The position numbers were made by a program, and so were the translations under genes. 64,000 bases of DNA from an uncultured Bacilli bacterium (lineage in GTDB: Bacteria > Bacillota_I > Bacilli_A > RF39 > UBA660). Below the pieces are notes generated by a model, which was given only the letters and a program-made list of their open reading frames with translations, did no database searches and was not told the origin of the DNA. Numbering within the stretch: position 1 is the stretch's first letter; each line of letters opens with the position of its first letter. This document shows positions 8,083-17,935 of the stretch, one piece after another. Location: assembly GCA_934167695.1 (NCBI GenBank), contig CAKPLP010000007.1:1-64000 (forward strand), read 5' to 3'.

Positions 8083-9664
8083 ACTAAGACAAATAAAAAT
8101 AGCATTAAAAGATAACAAAGAAGAAATAATTCTAAAAAAATGTGCTTCCAAACTTCATATAAAAAGTAATAGTATAAAAAAATTAAATATAAATAAATTA
8201 TCACTTGATTGTCGAAAAAAACCTAATATTTATTATATTTATGAAGTGGATATAGAAGTAGAAAATGAAGATGTTATCTTAAATAATAAAGAAAATAGTG
8301 ATATATTTAAAACTCCAGTAGAAAAATACAACTTTGAAATTTCTGGAACAGAAAAAATAAAAAACAGACCTATTATCGTAGGAAGTGGTCCAGCAGGATT
8401 ATTTTGTTCATATATTTTATTAGAAAATGGTTATAAGCCAATTATTATTGAAAGGGGAGAACAAATAGAAAAAAGAATTGAAACGGTAGAAAAATTTTGG
8501 AATAAAGGTATATTAAATAAAAATTCTAATGTTCAGTTTGGAGAAGGTGGAGCAGGAACTTTCTCCGATGGAAAATTAAATACACTAGTAAAAGATCGTT
8601 ACTATCGTCAAAAAAAAGTTTTTCAGACCTTTGTTGAATCTGGAGCACCCAAAGAGATCTTATATTTAAATAAACCACATATCGGAACAGACCTGTTAAG
8701 AAATGTAATAATTAATTTAAGAAAAAAAATAATTTCTATGGGTGGAGAATTTAGATATAATTCCACCTTAACAAATATTATAATAGAAAATAAAAAGATA
8801 AAGAAAATAGAAATAAATAATAATGAATACATAAATACAGATATTTTAGTTTTAGCAATCGGTCATAGTGCCAGAGATACATTTGAAATGCTTTATAAAA
8901 ATAATTTGACAATGTTACCTAAACCTTTTGCAATAGGAATTAGAATTCAACATCCACAGACAATGATTAATAAAAGTCAATACGGTATAGAAAATAGTGA
9001 ATTTTTACCACCAGCAAGTTATAAATTGACATATACCACTAAAGAAAAAAGAGGTGTATATACCTTTTGTATGTGTCCCGGAGGTTTTGTTGTAAATTCA
9101 TCATCAGAAGCTGAAAAGTTAGCAATAAATGGGATGAGTAATCACAATCGTGATAGTCTTAATGCCAATTCTGCAGTAATTGTAACTGTAACACCAAATG
9201 ATTTTGGAACTAATCCATTAGATGGTTTAAAATTTCAAAGAGATCTAGAAAGTAAAGCATTTAAGTTAGGAAATGGCAAAATACCAATTCAGTTATATAA
9301 AGATTTTAAAAATAATGTAATAACAAATAAATTAGGAGAAGTAAATTCAATCATGAAGGGAGATTATACTTTTACTAATATAAGAAAAATACTACCAGAC
9401 TACGTCAGTAAGTCTTTAATCGAGGCAATAGAACATTTTAATACAAAGATTCCTTCTTTTGCAAGGGATGATGCTATTTTAGCAGCAATAGAAAGTAGAA
9501 CATCATCTCCAATTAAAATAGAGCGTAATGAATATGGTATAAGCTCTATTGAAGGAATATATCCATGTGGTGAGGGAGCAGGTTACGCAGGAGGAATCAC
9601 ATCAGCAGCAATCGATGGAATAAAAACTGCAGAGAATATAGCAAAAAAATATACAAATACCTAA
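8075..9664 (+). CDS. FAD-dependent dehydrogenase, COG2509 family
   Basis: A roughly 100-residue N-terminal domain precedes the Rossmann FAD motif VGSGPAGLF (near residue 105). The family block VQFGEGGAGTFSDGKLNT follows near 154, and CGEGAGYAGGI near 507 closes the cofactor site. The length of 529 residues matches COG2509 proteins, whose reaction has not been established to my knowledge. The start overlaps the preceding flavoprotein stop, with AGAGGT upstream inside that gene. A strong terminator follows. Confidence 0.85.
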   Translation: MIRLRQIKIALKDNKEEIILKKCASKLHIKSNSIKKLNINKLSLDCRKKPNIYYIYEVDIEVENEDVILNNKENSDIFKTPVEKYNFEISGTEKIKNRPIIVGSGPAGLFCSYILLENGYKPIIIERGEQIEKRIETVEKFWNKGILNKNSNVQFGEGGAGTFSDGKLNTLVKDRYYRQKKVFQTFVESGAPKEILYLNKPHIGTDLLRNVIINLRKKIISMGGEFRYNSTLTNIIIENKKIKKIEINNNEYINTDILVLAIGHSARDTFEMLYKNNLTMLPKPFAIGIRIQHPQTMINKSQYGIENSEFLPPASYKLTYTTKEKRGVYTFCMCPGGFVVNSSSEAEKLAINGMSNHNRDSLNANSAVIVTVTPNDFGTNPLDGLKFQRDLESKAFKLGNGKIPIQLYKDFKNNVITNKLGEVNSIMKGDYTFTNIRKILPDYVSKSLIEAIEHFNTKIPSFARDDAILAAIESRTSSPIKIERNEYGISSIEGIYPCGEGAGYAGGITSAAIDGIKTAENIAKKYTNT

Positions 9665-9691
9665 AGAATTCTTCTTGGAATTCTTTTTTAT
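9663..9691 (+). terminator. Rho-independent terminator
   Basis: The stem AAAGAATTC/GAATTCTTT with a 6-nt loop and a T run closes the flavoprotein operon. Confidence 0.8.
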
Positions 9692-9753
9692 TGGTATTAA
9701 ACATAAAAAAATGTAAAGCATATTATATATTAGTAATAAATTTTAAAAAAACA

Positions 9754-9783
9754 TTGACAGTTGAATACTTGCTCAACTATACT
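9754..9783 (+). promoter_or_regulatory. Promoter of the metal-efflux operon
   Basis: TTGACA (9754-9759), an 18-bp spacer and TATACT (9778-9783) form a good vegetative promoter. It is overlapped and followed by the dyads annotated next, so a repressor bound there would block it. Confidence 0.75.
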
Positions 9784-9807
9784 ATTGTTAGTTGAATAAT
9801 CATTCAA
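9759..9807. promoter_or_regulatory. ArsR/SmtB-type operators (two dyads)
   Basis: The first dyad is AGTTGA...TCAACT (9759-9764 and 9773-9778) across the promoter spacer. The second is TTGAATAATCATTCAA (9792-9807) between the -10 and the ribosome-binding site. The TTGAAT-N4-ATTCAA pattern resembles known CadC/SmtB operator half-sites. Position next to cadC suggests repression that is released by metal. Confidence 0.65.
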
Positions 9808-9822
9808 TTAATAGGAGGAATA

Positions 9823-10191
9823 ATGTCAAATATAGATTTTGTATGTGACTGTAATATAATACATAAAGATGTGGTAGAAAAAACCATAAAAAAAATGCCT
9901 GATCAAAAAACTTTTGAAGAAATAGCAACTTTCTTTAAAATAATCGGTGATCAAACAAGAGCAAAAATTCTTTTTGCATTAGATTCTAATGAAATGTGTG
10001 TATGTGATATTGCTAATGTTCTAGGAATGAGTAAATCATCAATATCACATCAATTATCCATTTTAAGAAAAAATGAAATTGTTAAATATAGAAAATCTGG
10101 AAAAGAAGTATATTATACTCTAGCAGATCATCATGTAAATGAAGTATTTGAAATAGGTATGGAACATATAGAACATAAAAAAGGAGAATAA
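9823..10191 (+). CDS. cadC: ArsR/SmtB-family metal-sensing repressor, CadC type
   Basis: This winged-helix repressor releases DNA on binding Cd, Pb or Zn. The soft-metal alpha3N site is visible: N-terminal Cys8 and Cys10 plus CVCD (Cys59, Cys61). The alpha5 zinc site of the family is also visible: Asp102, His104, His115, His118. The recognition helix lies around GMSKSSISHQLSILRK. The 122-residue length is typical. Start ATG follows AGGAGGAATA. The gene is first in the operon with the HMA protein (1-bp gap) and the P-type ATPase, downstream of matching operator dyads. Confidence 0.92.
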   Translation: MSNIDFVCDCNIIHKDVVEKTIKKMPDQKTFEEIATFFKIIGDQTRAKILFALDSNEMCVCDIANVLGMSKSSISHQLSILRKNEIVKYRKSGKEVYYTLADHHVNEVFEIGMEHIEHKKGE

Positions 10192-10192
10192 A

Positions 10193-10417
10193 ATGAAAAA
10201 ATATATTTATAAAATTGAAGGCCTAGACTGTGCAGCCTGTGCCTTAGAATTAGAAGAGAAAATTAGTAAATTAAACGGAGTTGAAAATGTTTCAATTTCA
10301 TTCTTTAGTGAAAAATTAATTTTTGAAATTGATCCTTCAAAAGAAAGTGATCTACTACCAAAAATAAAAAAAACTATCAAAAAATCTGAACCAGATGCAA
10401 CAATAAAGGAATTATAG
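10193..10417 (+). CDS. Small heavy-metal-associated (HMA) domain protein
   Basis: The 74-residue HMA fold has the metal-binding loop GLDCAAC at residues 9-15. The second Cys of the usual GMTCxxC core is kept, with Asp in place of Thr. Such domains are usually fused to the N-terminus of P1B ATPases. Here it is a separate gene, one base after cadC and 10 bp before the ATPase, which itself lacks an HMA domain. It probably delivers or buffers metal for that pump. Confidence 0.85.
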   Translation: MKKYIYKIEGLDCAACALELEEKISKLNGVENVSISFFSEKLIFEIDPSKESDLLPKIKKTIKKSEPDATIKEL

Positions 10418-10427
10418 GGGTATAATT

Positions 10428-12269
10428 ATGAAAAAAAGATTATATTTAATCATTATATCTGCAATATTATATATCATTGCACTAACTTTAAAGTTTGAAA
10501 ATAAGTGGATTACTAATTCAATATTTATAATCAGTTATATTATCGTTGGTCATAAAATAGTAAAAAAAGCATTAAAAAATATTTTTAGAGGAAAGGTGTT
10601 CGATGAAAACTTTCTAATGTCTCTAGCAACAATAGGGGCCTTTGCGATTGGAGAATTTCCAGAAGCTGTAGCAGTAATGTTGTTTTACCAACTTGGTGAA
10701 CTATTCCAAGACTTTTCAGTAGATAAATCAAAAAAATCTATTAAAGCATTAATGAATATCAGACCAGATTACGCCAATGTAAATAGAGATTCTAATATTA
10801 TAAAAGTAAAACCAGAAGATGTAAAAATTGGGGAAATAATTACCATTAAACCGGGGGAAAGAGTTCCACTAGATGGTATTGTAATAGAAGGAACAACAAT
10901 GTTAGATACATCAGCAATAACAGGAGAATCTGTACCGAGAAAAATAAATTTAAATGATAAAATTCAAAGTGGTTGTATCAATAAAAATGGAGTTATAAAA
11001 GTAAAAGTCACAAAAATATTTGGTCAATCAACAGTAAGTAAAATTTTAGACTTAGTTGAAAATGCAAGTAGCAAAAAATCTAAATCAGAAAAATTTATTA
11101 CCAAATTTGCTAAATACTATACACCAACAGTAGTAATAATCGCCTTACTATTAGCAATTTTTCCACCAATAATATTGAAAGAGCCATTTACAACTTGGCT
11201 TTATAGAGCATTATCATTCTTAGTTGTATCATGTCCATGTGCTCTAGTAATTTCTATTCCATTAGGTTTTTTCGGGGGAATCGGAGCAGCATCTCAAATA
11301 GGAGTGTTAATTAAAGGAAGTAATTATTTAGAAGCACTATCAAATATAAATACCATAATATTTGATAAAACAGGAACTTTAACAGAAGGAGTATTTGAAG
11401 TTATAGATATTTCACCAATTAATATTACAAAGGAACAATTAATAGATTTAGTTTCTCTAGCAGAGTACTATTCAAATCATCCTGTCGCTGAATCAATAAA
11501 AAGAATAAGTAATAAAGAAGTTGATAAAAATAGAATAGGAAGCATAAAAGAAATAGAAGGTCAAGGAATAAAAGCAATAATTGATAACCAAGAACTTCTT
11601 GTTGGAAATGATAAATTAATGCTAGAAAATAAAATAAAATATAAAAAATGTAAAAAAGTAGGAACACTACTATACGTTTCACTAGATAAAAAATACGTCG
11701 GTTATATTTTAATATCTGATAAAATAAAAAAAGATTCACCATCAGCTATTGAATCATTAAGAAAACTAGATATAAGAAACATTATAATGTTAACAGGAGA
11801 TAAAAAAGAAGTTGGTGAATACGTAGGAAATCAGTTAGGAATAGATGAAGTACACACAGAATTAGTACCAGATGGTAAAGTAAAAGAAATGGAAAAAATA
11901 ATGGCCCAAAAAGAAAAAAATACCAAAGTAGCTTTCGTAGGTGACGGAATAAATGATGCTCCAGCACTTGCATTATCTGATATTGGTATTGCAATGGGTG
12001 GTTTAGGTAGTGATGCGGCAATCGAGGCTGCAGATATAGTAATAATGACTGATGAACCTTCAAAAATTGCTAAATCAATTAACATTTCAAAAAAAACAAT
12101 GAAGATTGTTAAAGAAAATATTATTTTTGCAATCTTTGTTAAAATAGTAGTCTTACTATTAAGCGCCCTAGGAGTTGCTACAATGTGGGAAGCAGTCTTT
12201 GCAGATGTAGGAGTTTCCATTCTAGCAATATTAAACTCATTAAGAATGCTAATTATAAAAAAAGATTAA
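10428..12269 (+). CDS. cadA: P1B-type heavy-metal-exporting ATPase, Cd/Zn/Pb class
   Basis: The pump hydrolyses ATP to export soft divalent metals across the membrane. Motifs are the actuator loop TGES near residue 165, the metal-site helix SCPCAL near 268, the phosphorylation site DKTGTLT near 306, and the hinge GDGINDAPAL near 506. The last helix has FADVGVS, whose Asp is characteristic of the Zn/Cd/Pb subgroup. At 613 residues it lacks the usual N-terminal HMA domain, supplied in trans by the preceding gene. The start follows GGGGTATAATT. A terminator follows the gene. Confidence 0.92.
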   Translation: MKKRLYLIIISAILYIIALTLKFENKWITNSIFIISYIIVGHKIVKKALKNIFRGKVFDENFLMSLATIGAFAIGEFPEAVAVMLFYQLGELFQDFSVDKSKKSIKALMNIRPDYANVNRDSNIIKVKPEDVKIGEIITIKPGERVPLDGIVIEGTTMLDTSAITGESVPRKINLNDKIQSGCINKNGVIKVKVTKIFGQSTVSKILDLVENASSKKSKSEKFITKFAKYYTPTVVIIALLLAIFPPIILKEPFTTWLYRALSFLVVSCPCALVISIPLGFFGGIGAASQIGVLIKGSNYLEALSNINTIIFDKTGTLTEGVFEVIDISPINITKEQLIDLVSLAEYYSNHPVAESIKRISNKEVDKNRIGSIKEIEGQGIKAIIDNQELLVGNDKLMLENKIKYKKCKKVGTLLYVSLDKKYVGYILISDKIKKDSPSAIESLRKLDIRNIIMLTGDKKEVGEYVGNQLGIDEVHTELVPDGKVKEMEKIMAQKEKNTKVAFVGDGINDAPALALSDIGIAMGGLGSDAAIEAADIVIMTDEPSKIAKSINISKKTMKIVKENIIFAIFVKIVVLLLSALGVATMWEAVFADVGVSILAILNSLRMLIIKKD

Positions 12270-12275
12270 TTACAA

Positions 12276-12312
12276 AGTTTCGTTTTAAATAAAATAAAAC
12301 GAAATTTTTTAT
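12276..12312 (+). terminator. Rho-independent terminator
   Basis: The stem TTTCGTTTTA/TAAAACGAAA (12278-12287 and 12295-12304) is followed by six T and ends the metal-efflux operon. Confidence 0.8.
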
Positions 12313-12363
12313 TTAAAAGAATAAAATATAATAGTATAATTTATATAAGAAAGTGAGTAAATA

Positions 12364-12990
12364 ATGAAAATAAATAGTCCAAAAACTTCTAAATGTTTAA
12401 AAAAATCCTTCTATGATTGTTATTATAAAGAGGAATTTGAAAATGCTATATTTGAAGATGAAATAATAAAAAATGAATTAAAATTAGAAAATATAACAAT
12501 CGATTCATGTATTTTTAAAAATATCAGTTTTGAAAATATTGCTATGTCTGATGTAGATTTAATAGATGTAGTATTTGAAAACTGTGATCTATCAAATAAA
12601 TGTTTTGATAGAAAACTACTTAGTAGAGTACAATTTAAAAACTGTAAATTAATGGGTATGAGTTTTATAGACTCTTCAATAAAGGATGTTTCATTTTTAG
12701 AATGCAATGCAACATACTTAAATTTTTCATCATCAAAAATAAATAATTTTAGTATTATAAACAGTGATCTTTCAGAAAGTTCATTTTTACTTACTAAAAT
12801 AAAAAATATATTCTTTAATAATACTAAACTATCAAAAACAGATTTTTTTAATACTAACTTAAATAATGTTGATTTTTCAACATCAGATATTGCAGAAACA
12901 ATATTTGATGTAAACTCATTAAAAGGAATTATTATAGATCAATTTCAAAGTCCATTTCTAATTGGAATGTTAGGAGTAAAAATAAAATGA
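12364..12990 (+). CDS. Pentapeptide-repeat protein
   Basis: The chain is built of A(D/N)LXX-like repeats with Phe/Leu/Ile at the central position every five residues (for example FENCDLSNK, FKNCKLMGMSF, FFNTNLNNVDF), giving a right-handed quadrilateral beta-helix. The 208-residue length and a C-terminal SPFLIGMLGVKIK tail resemble the Qnr/MfpA-like branch that mimics DNA and binds gyrase, but that function is only a possibility. It ends in TGA, and the PAP2 gene starts 13 bp later, so the two may be cotranscribed. Confidence 0.85.
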   Translation: MKINSPKTSKCLKKSFYDCYYKEEFENAIFEDEIIKNELKLENITIDSCIFKNISFENIAMSDVDLIDVVFENCDLSNKCFDRKLLSRVQFKNCKLMGMSFIDSSIKDVSFLECNATYLNFSSSKINNFSIINSDLSESSFLLTKIKNIFFNNTKLSKTDFFNTNLNNVDFSTSDIAETIFDVNSLKGIIIDQFQSPFLIGMLGVKIK

Positions 12991-13003
12991 AAGGACAGAT
13001 AAA

Positions 13004-13663
13004 ATGATAGATAAAATTAAACAAATCTTAAAGAAGTATGGTGCATGGATCATTGTATTTATATCTATTTTAATTGTTTTAAAAATAGCACGAGAAATTT
13101 TTGAAGATGAAATAATGTATATAGATACATGGTTTTATGAAACATTTATTCAAACTATAAGGAATAATACTTTAACTAAAATAATGAAATTAATAACATC
13201 TTTTGGAAATAGTACAATGATAATTTTATTAACCTTTTTTTCATTTTTTATATGTTCCAATAAAAGAAAATCAATTTGTATAGGTTTAAATGCCTTCATA
13301 ACAACCATTATAAATCTTACTTTAAAAAATATAGTCCAAAGAAAAAGACCATCAGAAATATTTTTGATTATTGAAAGCGGATTTAGCTTTCCATCAGGAC
13401 ATGCAATGATATCTATGGCGTTTTACGGATTTATCATTTATTTAATAAGTCAAAAAGTAAAAGATAAAACTAAAAGAAATATCATAATAATTCCATTAGT
13501 AATATTAATTTTGTTGATTGGTTTTAGTAGAATATATTTAGGAGTTCACTATTTTTCAGATGTAGTAGCAGGATTTCTAACATCACTTGCATATCTTATA
13601 ATCTTTATTAAAGTATCAAAAAAATATATACAGGGAGGTATCAAAAAAAATGAAAAAAAGTAA
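13004..13663 (+). CDS. PAP2-family membrane phosphatase
   Basis: Five to six membrane helices carry the three active-site motifs: KNIVQRKRP near residue 107, PSGHAM near 130, and SRIYLGVHYFSDVVAG near 172. The family dephosphorylates lipid phosphates such as undecaprenyl pyrophosphate or phosphatidylglycerol phosphate at the outer face. The gene overlaps dgkA by 14 bp. The pair therefore points to undecaprenyl-phosphate or lipid-phosphate recycling for wall synthesis; a BcrC-like role is inferred, not proven. Confidence 0.88.
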   Translation: MIDKIKQILKKYGAWIIVFISILIVLKIAREIFEDEIMYIDTWFYETFIQTIRNNTLTKIMKLITSFGNSTMIILLTFFSFFICSNKRKSICIGLNAFITTIINLTLKNIVQRKRPSEIFLIIESGFSFPSGHAMISMAFYGFIIYLISQKVKDKTKRNIIIIPLVILILLIGFSRIYLGVHYFSDVVAGFLTSLAYLIIFIKVSKKYIQGGIKKNEKK

Positions 13664-14015
13664 TCTTATAAGTAGTTTTAAATATGCCTTTATTGGTATT
13701 TTTTCTACTATTAAATTAGAAAGAAATATGAAAATACATCTACTAATCACATCATTAGTAATTATATTTGGAGTCATATTGAAAATAAGTATAACAGAGT
13801 GGTTTGTCTGCTTAATACTAATAGGATTAGTAACCTCAGCAGAATGTATAAATACATCAATCGAAAGAACGGTAGATATTATAAGCCCAACTAGAAGTGA
13901 AAATGCTAAAATAGCAAAAGATACAGCAGCAGGAGCTGTATTAATATTAGCAATTATTTCATTCATAATCGGAATTATTATATTTTTACCAAAGATATTT
14001 ATTCTTCTAAAATAA
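13650..14015 (+). CDS. dgkA: Diacylglycerol/undecaprenol kinase
   Basis: This small membrane kinase has three predicted helices. The family core is clear: SAECINTSIERTVD near residue 69 (catalytic Glu and ATP contacts) and AKIAKDTAAGAVLILA near 88. The Gram-positive members phosphorylate undecaprenol, returning it to the wall carrier pool. The start ATG lies inside the end of the PAP2 gene, with GGGAGG 12-13 bases before it. Length (121 residues) is normal. Confidence 0.9.
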   Translation: MKKSNLISSFKYAFIGIFSTIKLERNMKIHLLITSLVIIFGVILKISITEWFVCLILIGLVTSAECINTSIERTVDIISPTRSENAKIAKDTAAGAVLILAIISFIIGIIIFLPKIFILLK

Positions 14016-14063
14016 AAGTATGTTATAATGAAAATAAATAAGCCATATCAGGAGGATTTTATT

Positions 14064-16064
14064 ATGGACAATGAATTAAAATATTTACATGAAGAAAGAC
14101 CTTGGATGAAATATTATGATACTAAATTAATAAATTCAATAACATCACCATCATCAAACTTGGTAGAATATTTAAAGGAAAAAAATAAAGACAGAGATAA
14201 GTATATCGCAGAAACATATTATGGAAAACAAACAACATATCAAGATTTTTTTGATAAAAAAGTAGATGGCGCATCAAAAGCTTTAAGTCAATTAGGAATA
14301 AAATGTAAAGATAGAATATTATATTTACTTCCTAATATTCCAGAAAGTGGACACTTATACTTAGGAGCAACACAACTAGGAGCTGTATCAGACTTTTACG
14401 ATCCAAGACCAGATAGTACTGATCTAAAGGCCAATGCTAAAAAAATGTTAGAAACAATTATAGAAGAAAAAGTTCAATATATAGTAGCTTTAGACATTTG
14501 CTATTTAGCTATGTTAAAACCAATAGAAAAAGAATTAAAAGACCTAGGAATTAAACAAATTGTTACTGTATCAGCAACTGATTCAATGAATTTGAGTGGT
14601 AAAATATCTTATATTAAAGAAGTAATTGATTATAATAAATTAAAGAATTTAAAAACAGATCAAGCCATCAAAAAACTAAAATCATATCAAGCAGTTTTAA
14701 AAAAAGTAAATCAAATGAAAACTGAAAATGAATTATTTAAAGAAGCTGTAAAAACTTCAGAACTAGAAATAATTCCATATAGCGATTTATTTAAACAGTC
14801 TGTAAATACTTCATTTATAAAAGTAAATGATGGTGATTTATTAAACTATATAGGACACACATCAGGAACTAGTGGCAATAGACCAAAACCAATTCCACTT
14901 ACAAACAACAATCAAATTTCAGGAACTGATCAATTATTTATGGCAGGAGCAAACTTTAAAGAAAAAGACAAGATTTTACATGAACTACCGTTCTTTTCAC
15001 CATTAGGAACAGATAATAATTACATTTTAAATTTAGCAAGTGGTTCAAATAATATTCATATCCCTGAATTTGATATAAGTGAGTTCGGTTACTTAATTTT
15101 AAAACATCATCCAAACGTTATTTTAGGTACACCAGCATGGATCTCAGCTTTACCTCAATGTAGTTATTTAGATAAAGTAGATTTATCATGTATTAATAGA
15201 ATAATATATGGTGGTGGTTCAATGCTAGCAAAGGACCAAGAAAAAGTTGATAAATGGTTAAAAGAGCATGGCAGCAAAGCAGAAGTTGAATCAGGTCATG
15301 GAATGAGCGAATATTGTGGATGTGGTTCATATGCTCAAAAAGAATGGAATATTAAAGATTCAATAGGAATTCCACTACCAGATACAATATATACCTTAGT
15401 GGATCCAGAAATAAAAGACAAATTAGTACCAATAGGTTTTAAACCAACTGATGAAAAAATAAAAGGTGAAATAGCAGTTTCTTCCAAAGCTGTTACAGAA
15501 GGTAAACTAGATGATAGAATAATTACTCCTCATCAACAACTAGATGGAAAAAGTTATATACGTACAGGAGATATTGCCCAAGCAGATAGGAATGGTGTTT
15601 TCTATTACCAATCAAGAAAAGACAGATCGTTTACTAGATTTGATGGATATAAATACAAATCATTTGAAGGAGAAAGAATAATTAAACAAAATGCTAACGT
15701 AAAAGATTGTATTATTGTTCCATACTTTGATGAGGCAAAAAGAGGAAATATGCCTTTAGCAAACATTATACTTAATAATGAAAATCAAACAGAAGAAGAA
15801 AAAAAATCAATTATAGAAGAAATTATTTATACTGAATTCATAAATAATAAAGAAACAACATCAAGACAAATACCTTCAAGAATTAAACTAAGAAGTAGTA
15901 TGCCCCTTACTAAGAATAGTAAAGTAAGTTACAAAGATCTTGAAAAAGAAGGGCTAACAGGTGAAGAATATATTATTGATATAGAAGAAACAAATTTATC
16001 CGTAGGAGAAATAAAAATATATTCCCCAAATGAAGTAAAAGGAAAAATAAAAGTAAAAAAATAA
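14064..16064 (+). CDS. AMP-binding (ANL superfamily) adenylate-forming enzyme
   Basis: The enzyme should activate a carboxylate with ATP. Core motifs are the phosphate loop HTSGTSGNRPKPIPLT (residues about 274-289), the adenine-binding GHGMSEYCG near 412, YIRTGDIA near 496, a DRSFTRFDGYKYKSFEGE hinge near 514, and a C-terminal PLTKNSKVSYKDL motif carrying the usual catalytic Lys. The P-loop lacks the common PKG ending. At 666 residues it is longer than typical acyl-CoA synthetases (500-600), with an insert before the P-loop. ATG 14064 behind AGGAGGATTTT is preferred to ATG 14028. The substrate is unknown; a fatty-acid or aryl-acid ligase is possible. Confidence 0.75.
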   Translation: MDNELKYLHEERPWMKYYDTKLINSITSPSSNLVEYLKEKNKDRDKYIAETYYGKQTTYQDFFDKKVDGASKALSQLGIKCKDRILYLLPNIPESGHLYLGATQLGAVSDFYDPRPDSTDLKANAKKMLETIIEEKVQYIVALDICYLAMLKPIEKELKDLGIKQIVTVSATDSMNLSGKISYIKEVIDYNKLKNLKTDQAIKKLKSYQAVLKKVNQMKTENELFKEAVKTSELEIIPYSDLFKQSVNTSFIKVNDGDLLNYIGHTSGTSGNRPKPIPLTNNNQISGTDQLFMAGANFKEKDKILHELPFFSPLGTDNNYILNLASGSNNIHIPEFDISEFGYLILKHHPNVILGTPAWISALPQCSYLDKVDLSCINRIIYGGGSMLAKDQEKVDKWLKEHGSKAEVESGHGMSEYCGCGSYAQKEWNIKDSIGIPLPDTIYTLVDPEIKDKLVPIGFKPTDEKIKGEIAVSSKAVTEGKLDDRIITPHQQLDGKSYIRTGDIAQADRNGVFYYQSRKDRSFTRFDGYKYKSFEGERIIKQNANVKDCIIVPYFDEAKRGNMPLANIILNNENQTEEEKKSIIEEIIYTEFINNKETTSRQIPSRIKLRSSMPLTKNSKVSYKDLEKEGLTGEEYIIDIEETNLSVGEIKIYSPNEVKGKIKVKK

Positions 16065-16082
16065 AAAGTGGAGTGTGGTAGT

Positions 16083-17924
16083 ATGCAAAATGGTCAAGGA
16101 TTGTTAATACTAAATATTTATGCATTATTAATAATACTAGTAACTAGCATTGTATTCTTTAAAAAAGAACGTTTAAATCAAATAGAAGATAAAACATATT
16201 CAAAATTCTTAATCATAAATATATTGGTTAGTATTAGTGGTCTAATATTAGGAATAATAGTAGAATCTCCGGCAAATACTAATGAACTATTAATTACGTT
16301 CTTCAACAAGATATATTTAATTTGCCTATTATTATGGATAACAATATTAACATACTATACAATGTATATTGCCTTTTATGCGAATAATAAAAAAGTTACC
16401 AAATTAACAAAAGTATATAGTGTATTAACACTTATAAATATTATTATGATTTGTATTCTACCAATAAAAATAACAATAAAAGAAAATGTTATAGCAAGCG
16501 GTCTGGCAATTTATTATACATATTCCATATTTGCAATAGGTTTTGTAGTTCAATTAATTTGTATATTAATAGATTATAAAAATATGAAAAGTAAAAAGTA
16601 TATTCCATTTTATTCATTGATATTTTTGGGAGTTGTAACCTTAACAATTCAAGTGTTTTTTCCAAACTTAAATTATATAATTAATCCAGCCCTAATTTTA
16701 ATTGCATTTATCATGTATCATACTATCGAAAATCCAGATGTAAAAATGATTAATGAGTTAAATATTGCAAAATTAGAAGCCGAAAGAGCAAGTAGTGCAA
16801 AAACAGAGTTCCTTGCTAATATGTCCCATGAGATAAGAACACCATTAAATGCAATAACTGGTTTTAGCCAAGCTTTAGCTGAAGAAGAAGGCATGCCAGA
16901 AAGTGCTAAAGAAGATATAAATGATATTATTTTGGCATCAAATAGTTTATTAGAAATAGTAAATGGAGTGTTAGATATTTCTAAAATAGAAGCAAACAAA
17001 ATAGAGATTGTTAATAAAAAATATAGACCTATAGAAATATTTAAAGAATTAGAAAGCTTAACAAAAGTTAGAATAGGACAAAAACCAATAGAGTTAAGAA
17101 CCTCCTTTGATGCTACAATTCCAGATCAATTATATGGAGACCACACCAGAATAAAACAAATAATTTTAAATTTACTTACAAATGCAGCCAAATATACAGA
17201 AAAGGGATATATAGACTTTAAAGTAAGTTCAGTTATAAAAGAAGATGTTTGTCGTCTGATAATTTCGGTAGAAGATACAGGAAAAGGAATTAAAAATGAC
17301 CAAATAGATAGATTATTTACAAAATTTGATAGACTTGATGAGGAAGAAAATATTACAATCGAAGGAACAGGATTAGGACTTGCAATTACAAAAAAATTAC
17401 TAGAATTAATGAATGGAAAAATAGTAGTTCAAAGTATATATGGACAAGGTTCGAAATTTACTGCATATATAGATCAAAAAATTGTAAAACAAGAAAAAGA
17501 AAATAAAGTAGTAACAGAACCTGAAATATTAATGGATGAAGAAGATAATGATTATCGAAATAAGAATGTATTGGTAGTAGATGATAATAAACTAAATCTA
17601 AAAGTAACTGAGAAATTATTAAAAAAATATAATATTAATGTAACTTTATTGCAATCTGGTTTTGATACTATAGAAAAAATAAATTCTGGAACAACTTATG
17701 ATCTTATTTTAATGGATGATATGATGCCTCAAATGAGTGGAAAAGAAACATTAATAAAACTAAGAGAAAATAAAAGTTTTAATATTCCTACAATAGCATT
17801 AACTGCAAATGCTTTAACAGGAATGAGGGAAGAATATTTAAAAATAGGATTTAATGATTATCTGGCAAAGCCAATAGAAAAAATAGAATTAGAAAGAGTA
17901 TTAAAAAAGTTTTTAAGTAAATAA
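16083..17924 (+). CDS. Membrane hybrid sensor histidine kinase
   Basis: Seven predicted N-terminal membrane helices (residues about 5-220) are followed by a HisKA dimerisation domain with phospho-His249 in NMSHEIRTPLN. Next comes an HATPase domain (N box LNLLTNAAKYT, G1 VEDTGKGI, G2 GTGLGLAIT) and a C-terminal receiver with phospho-acceptor Asp545 in LMDDMMP. The 7TM sensor suggests recognition of a membrane-soluble or extracellular ligand. ATG 16083 with GGAG nine bases before it is preferred to GTG 16068. The stop overlaps the region of the next gene, which encodes the matching phosphotransfer protein. Confidence 0.88.
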   Translation: MQNGQGLLILNIYALLIILVTSIVFFKKERLNQIEDKTYSKFLIINILVSISGLILGIIVESPANTNELLITFFNKIYLICLLLWITILTYYTMYIAFYANNKKVTKLTKVYSVLTLINIIMICILPIKITIKENVIASGLAIYYTYSIFAIGFVVQLICILIDYKNMKSKKYIPFYSLIFLGVVTLTIQVFFPNLNYIINPALILIAFIMYHTIENPDVKMINELNIAKLEAERASSAKTEFLANMSHEIRTPLNAITGFSQALAEEEGMPESAKEDINDIILASNSLLEIVNGVLDISKIEANKIEIVNKKYRPIEIFKELESLTKVRIGQKPIELRTSFDATIPDQLYGDHTRIKQIILNLLTNAAKYTEKGYIDFKVSSVIKEDVCRLIISVEDTGKGIKNDQIDRLFTKFDRLDEEENITIEGTGLGLAITKKLLELMNGKIVVQSIYGQGSKFTAYIDQKIVKQEKENKVVTEPEILMDEEDNDYRNKNVLVVDDNKLNLKVTEKLLKKYNINVTLLQSGFDTIEKINSGTTYDLILMDDMMPQMSGKETLIKLRENKSFNIPTIALTANALTGMREEYLKIGFNDYLAKPIEKIELERVLKKFLSK

Positions 17925-17935
17925 TGGAGGAAGAA

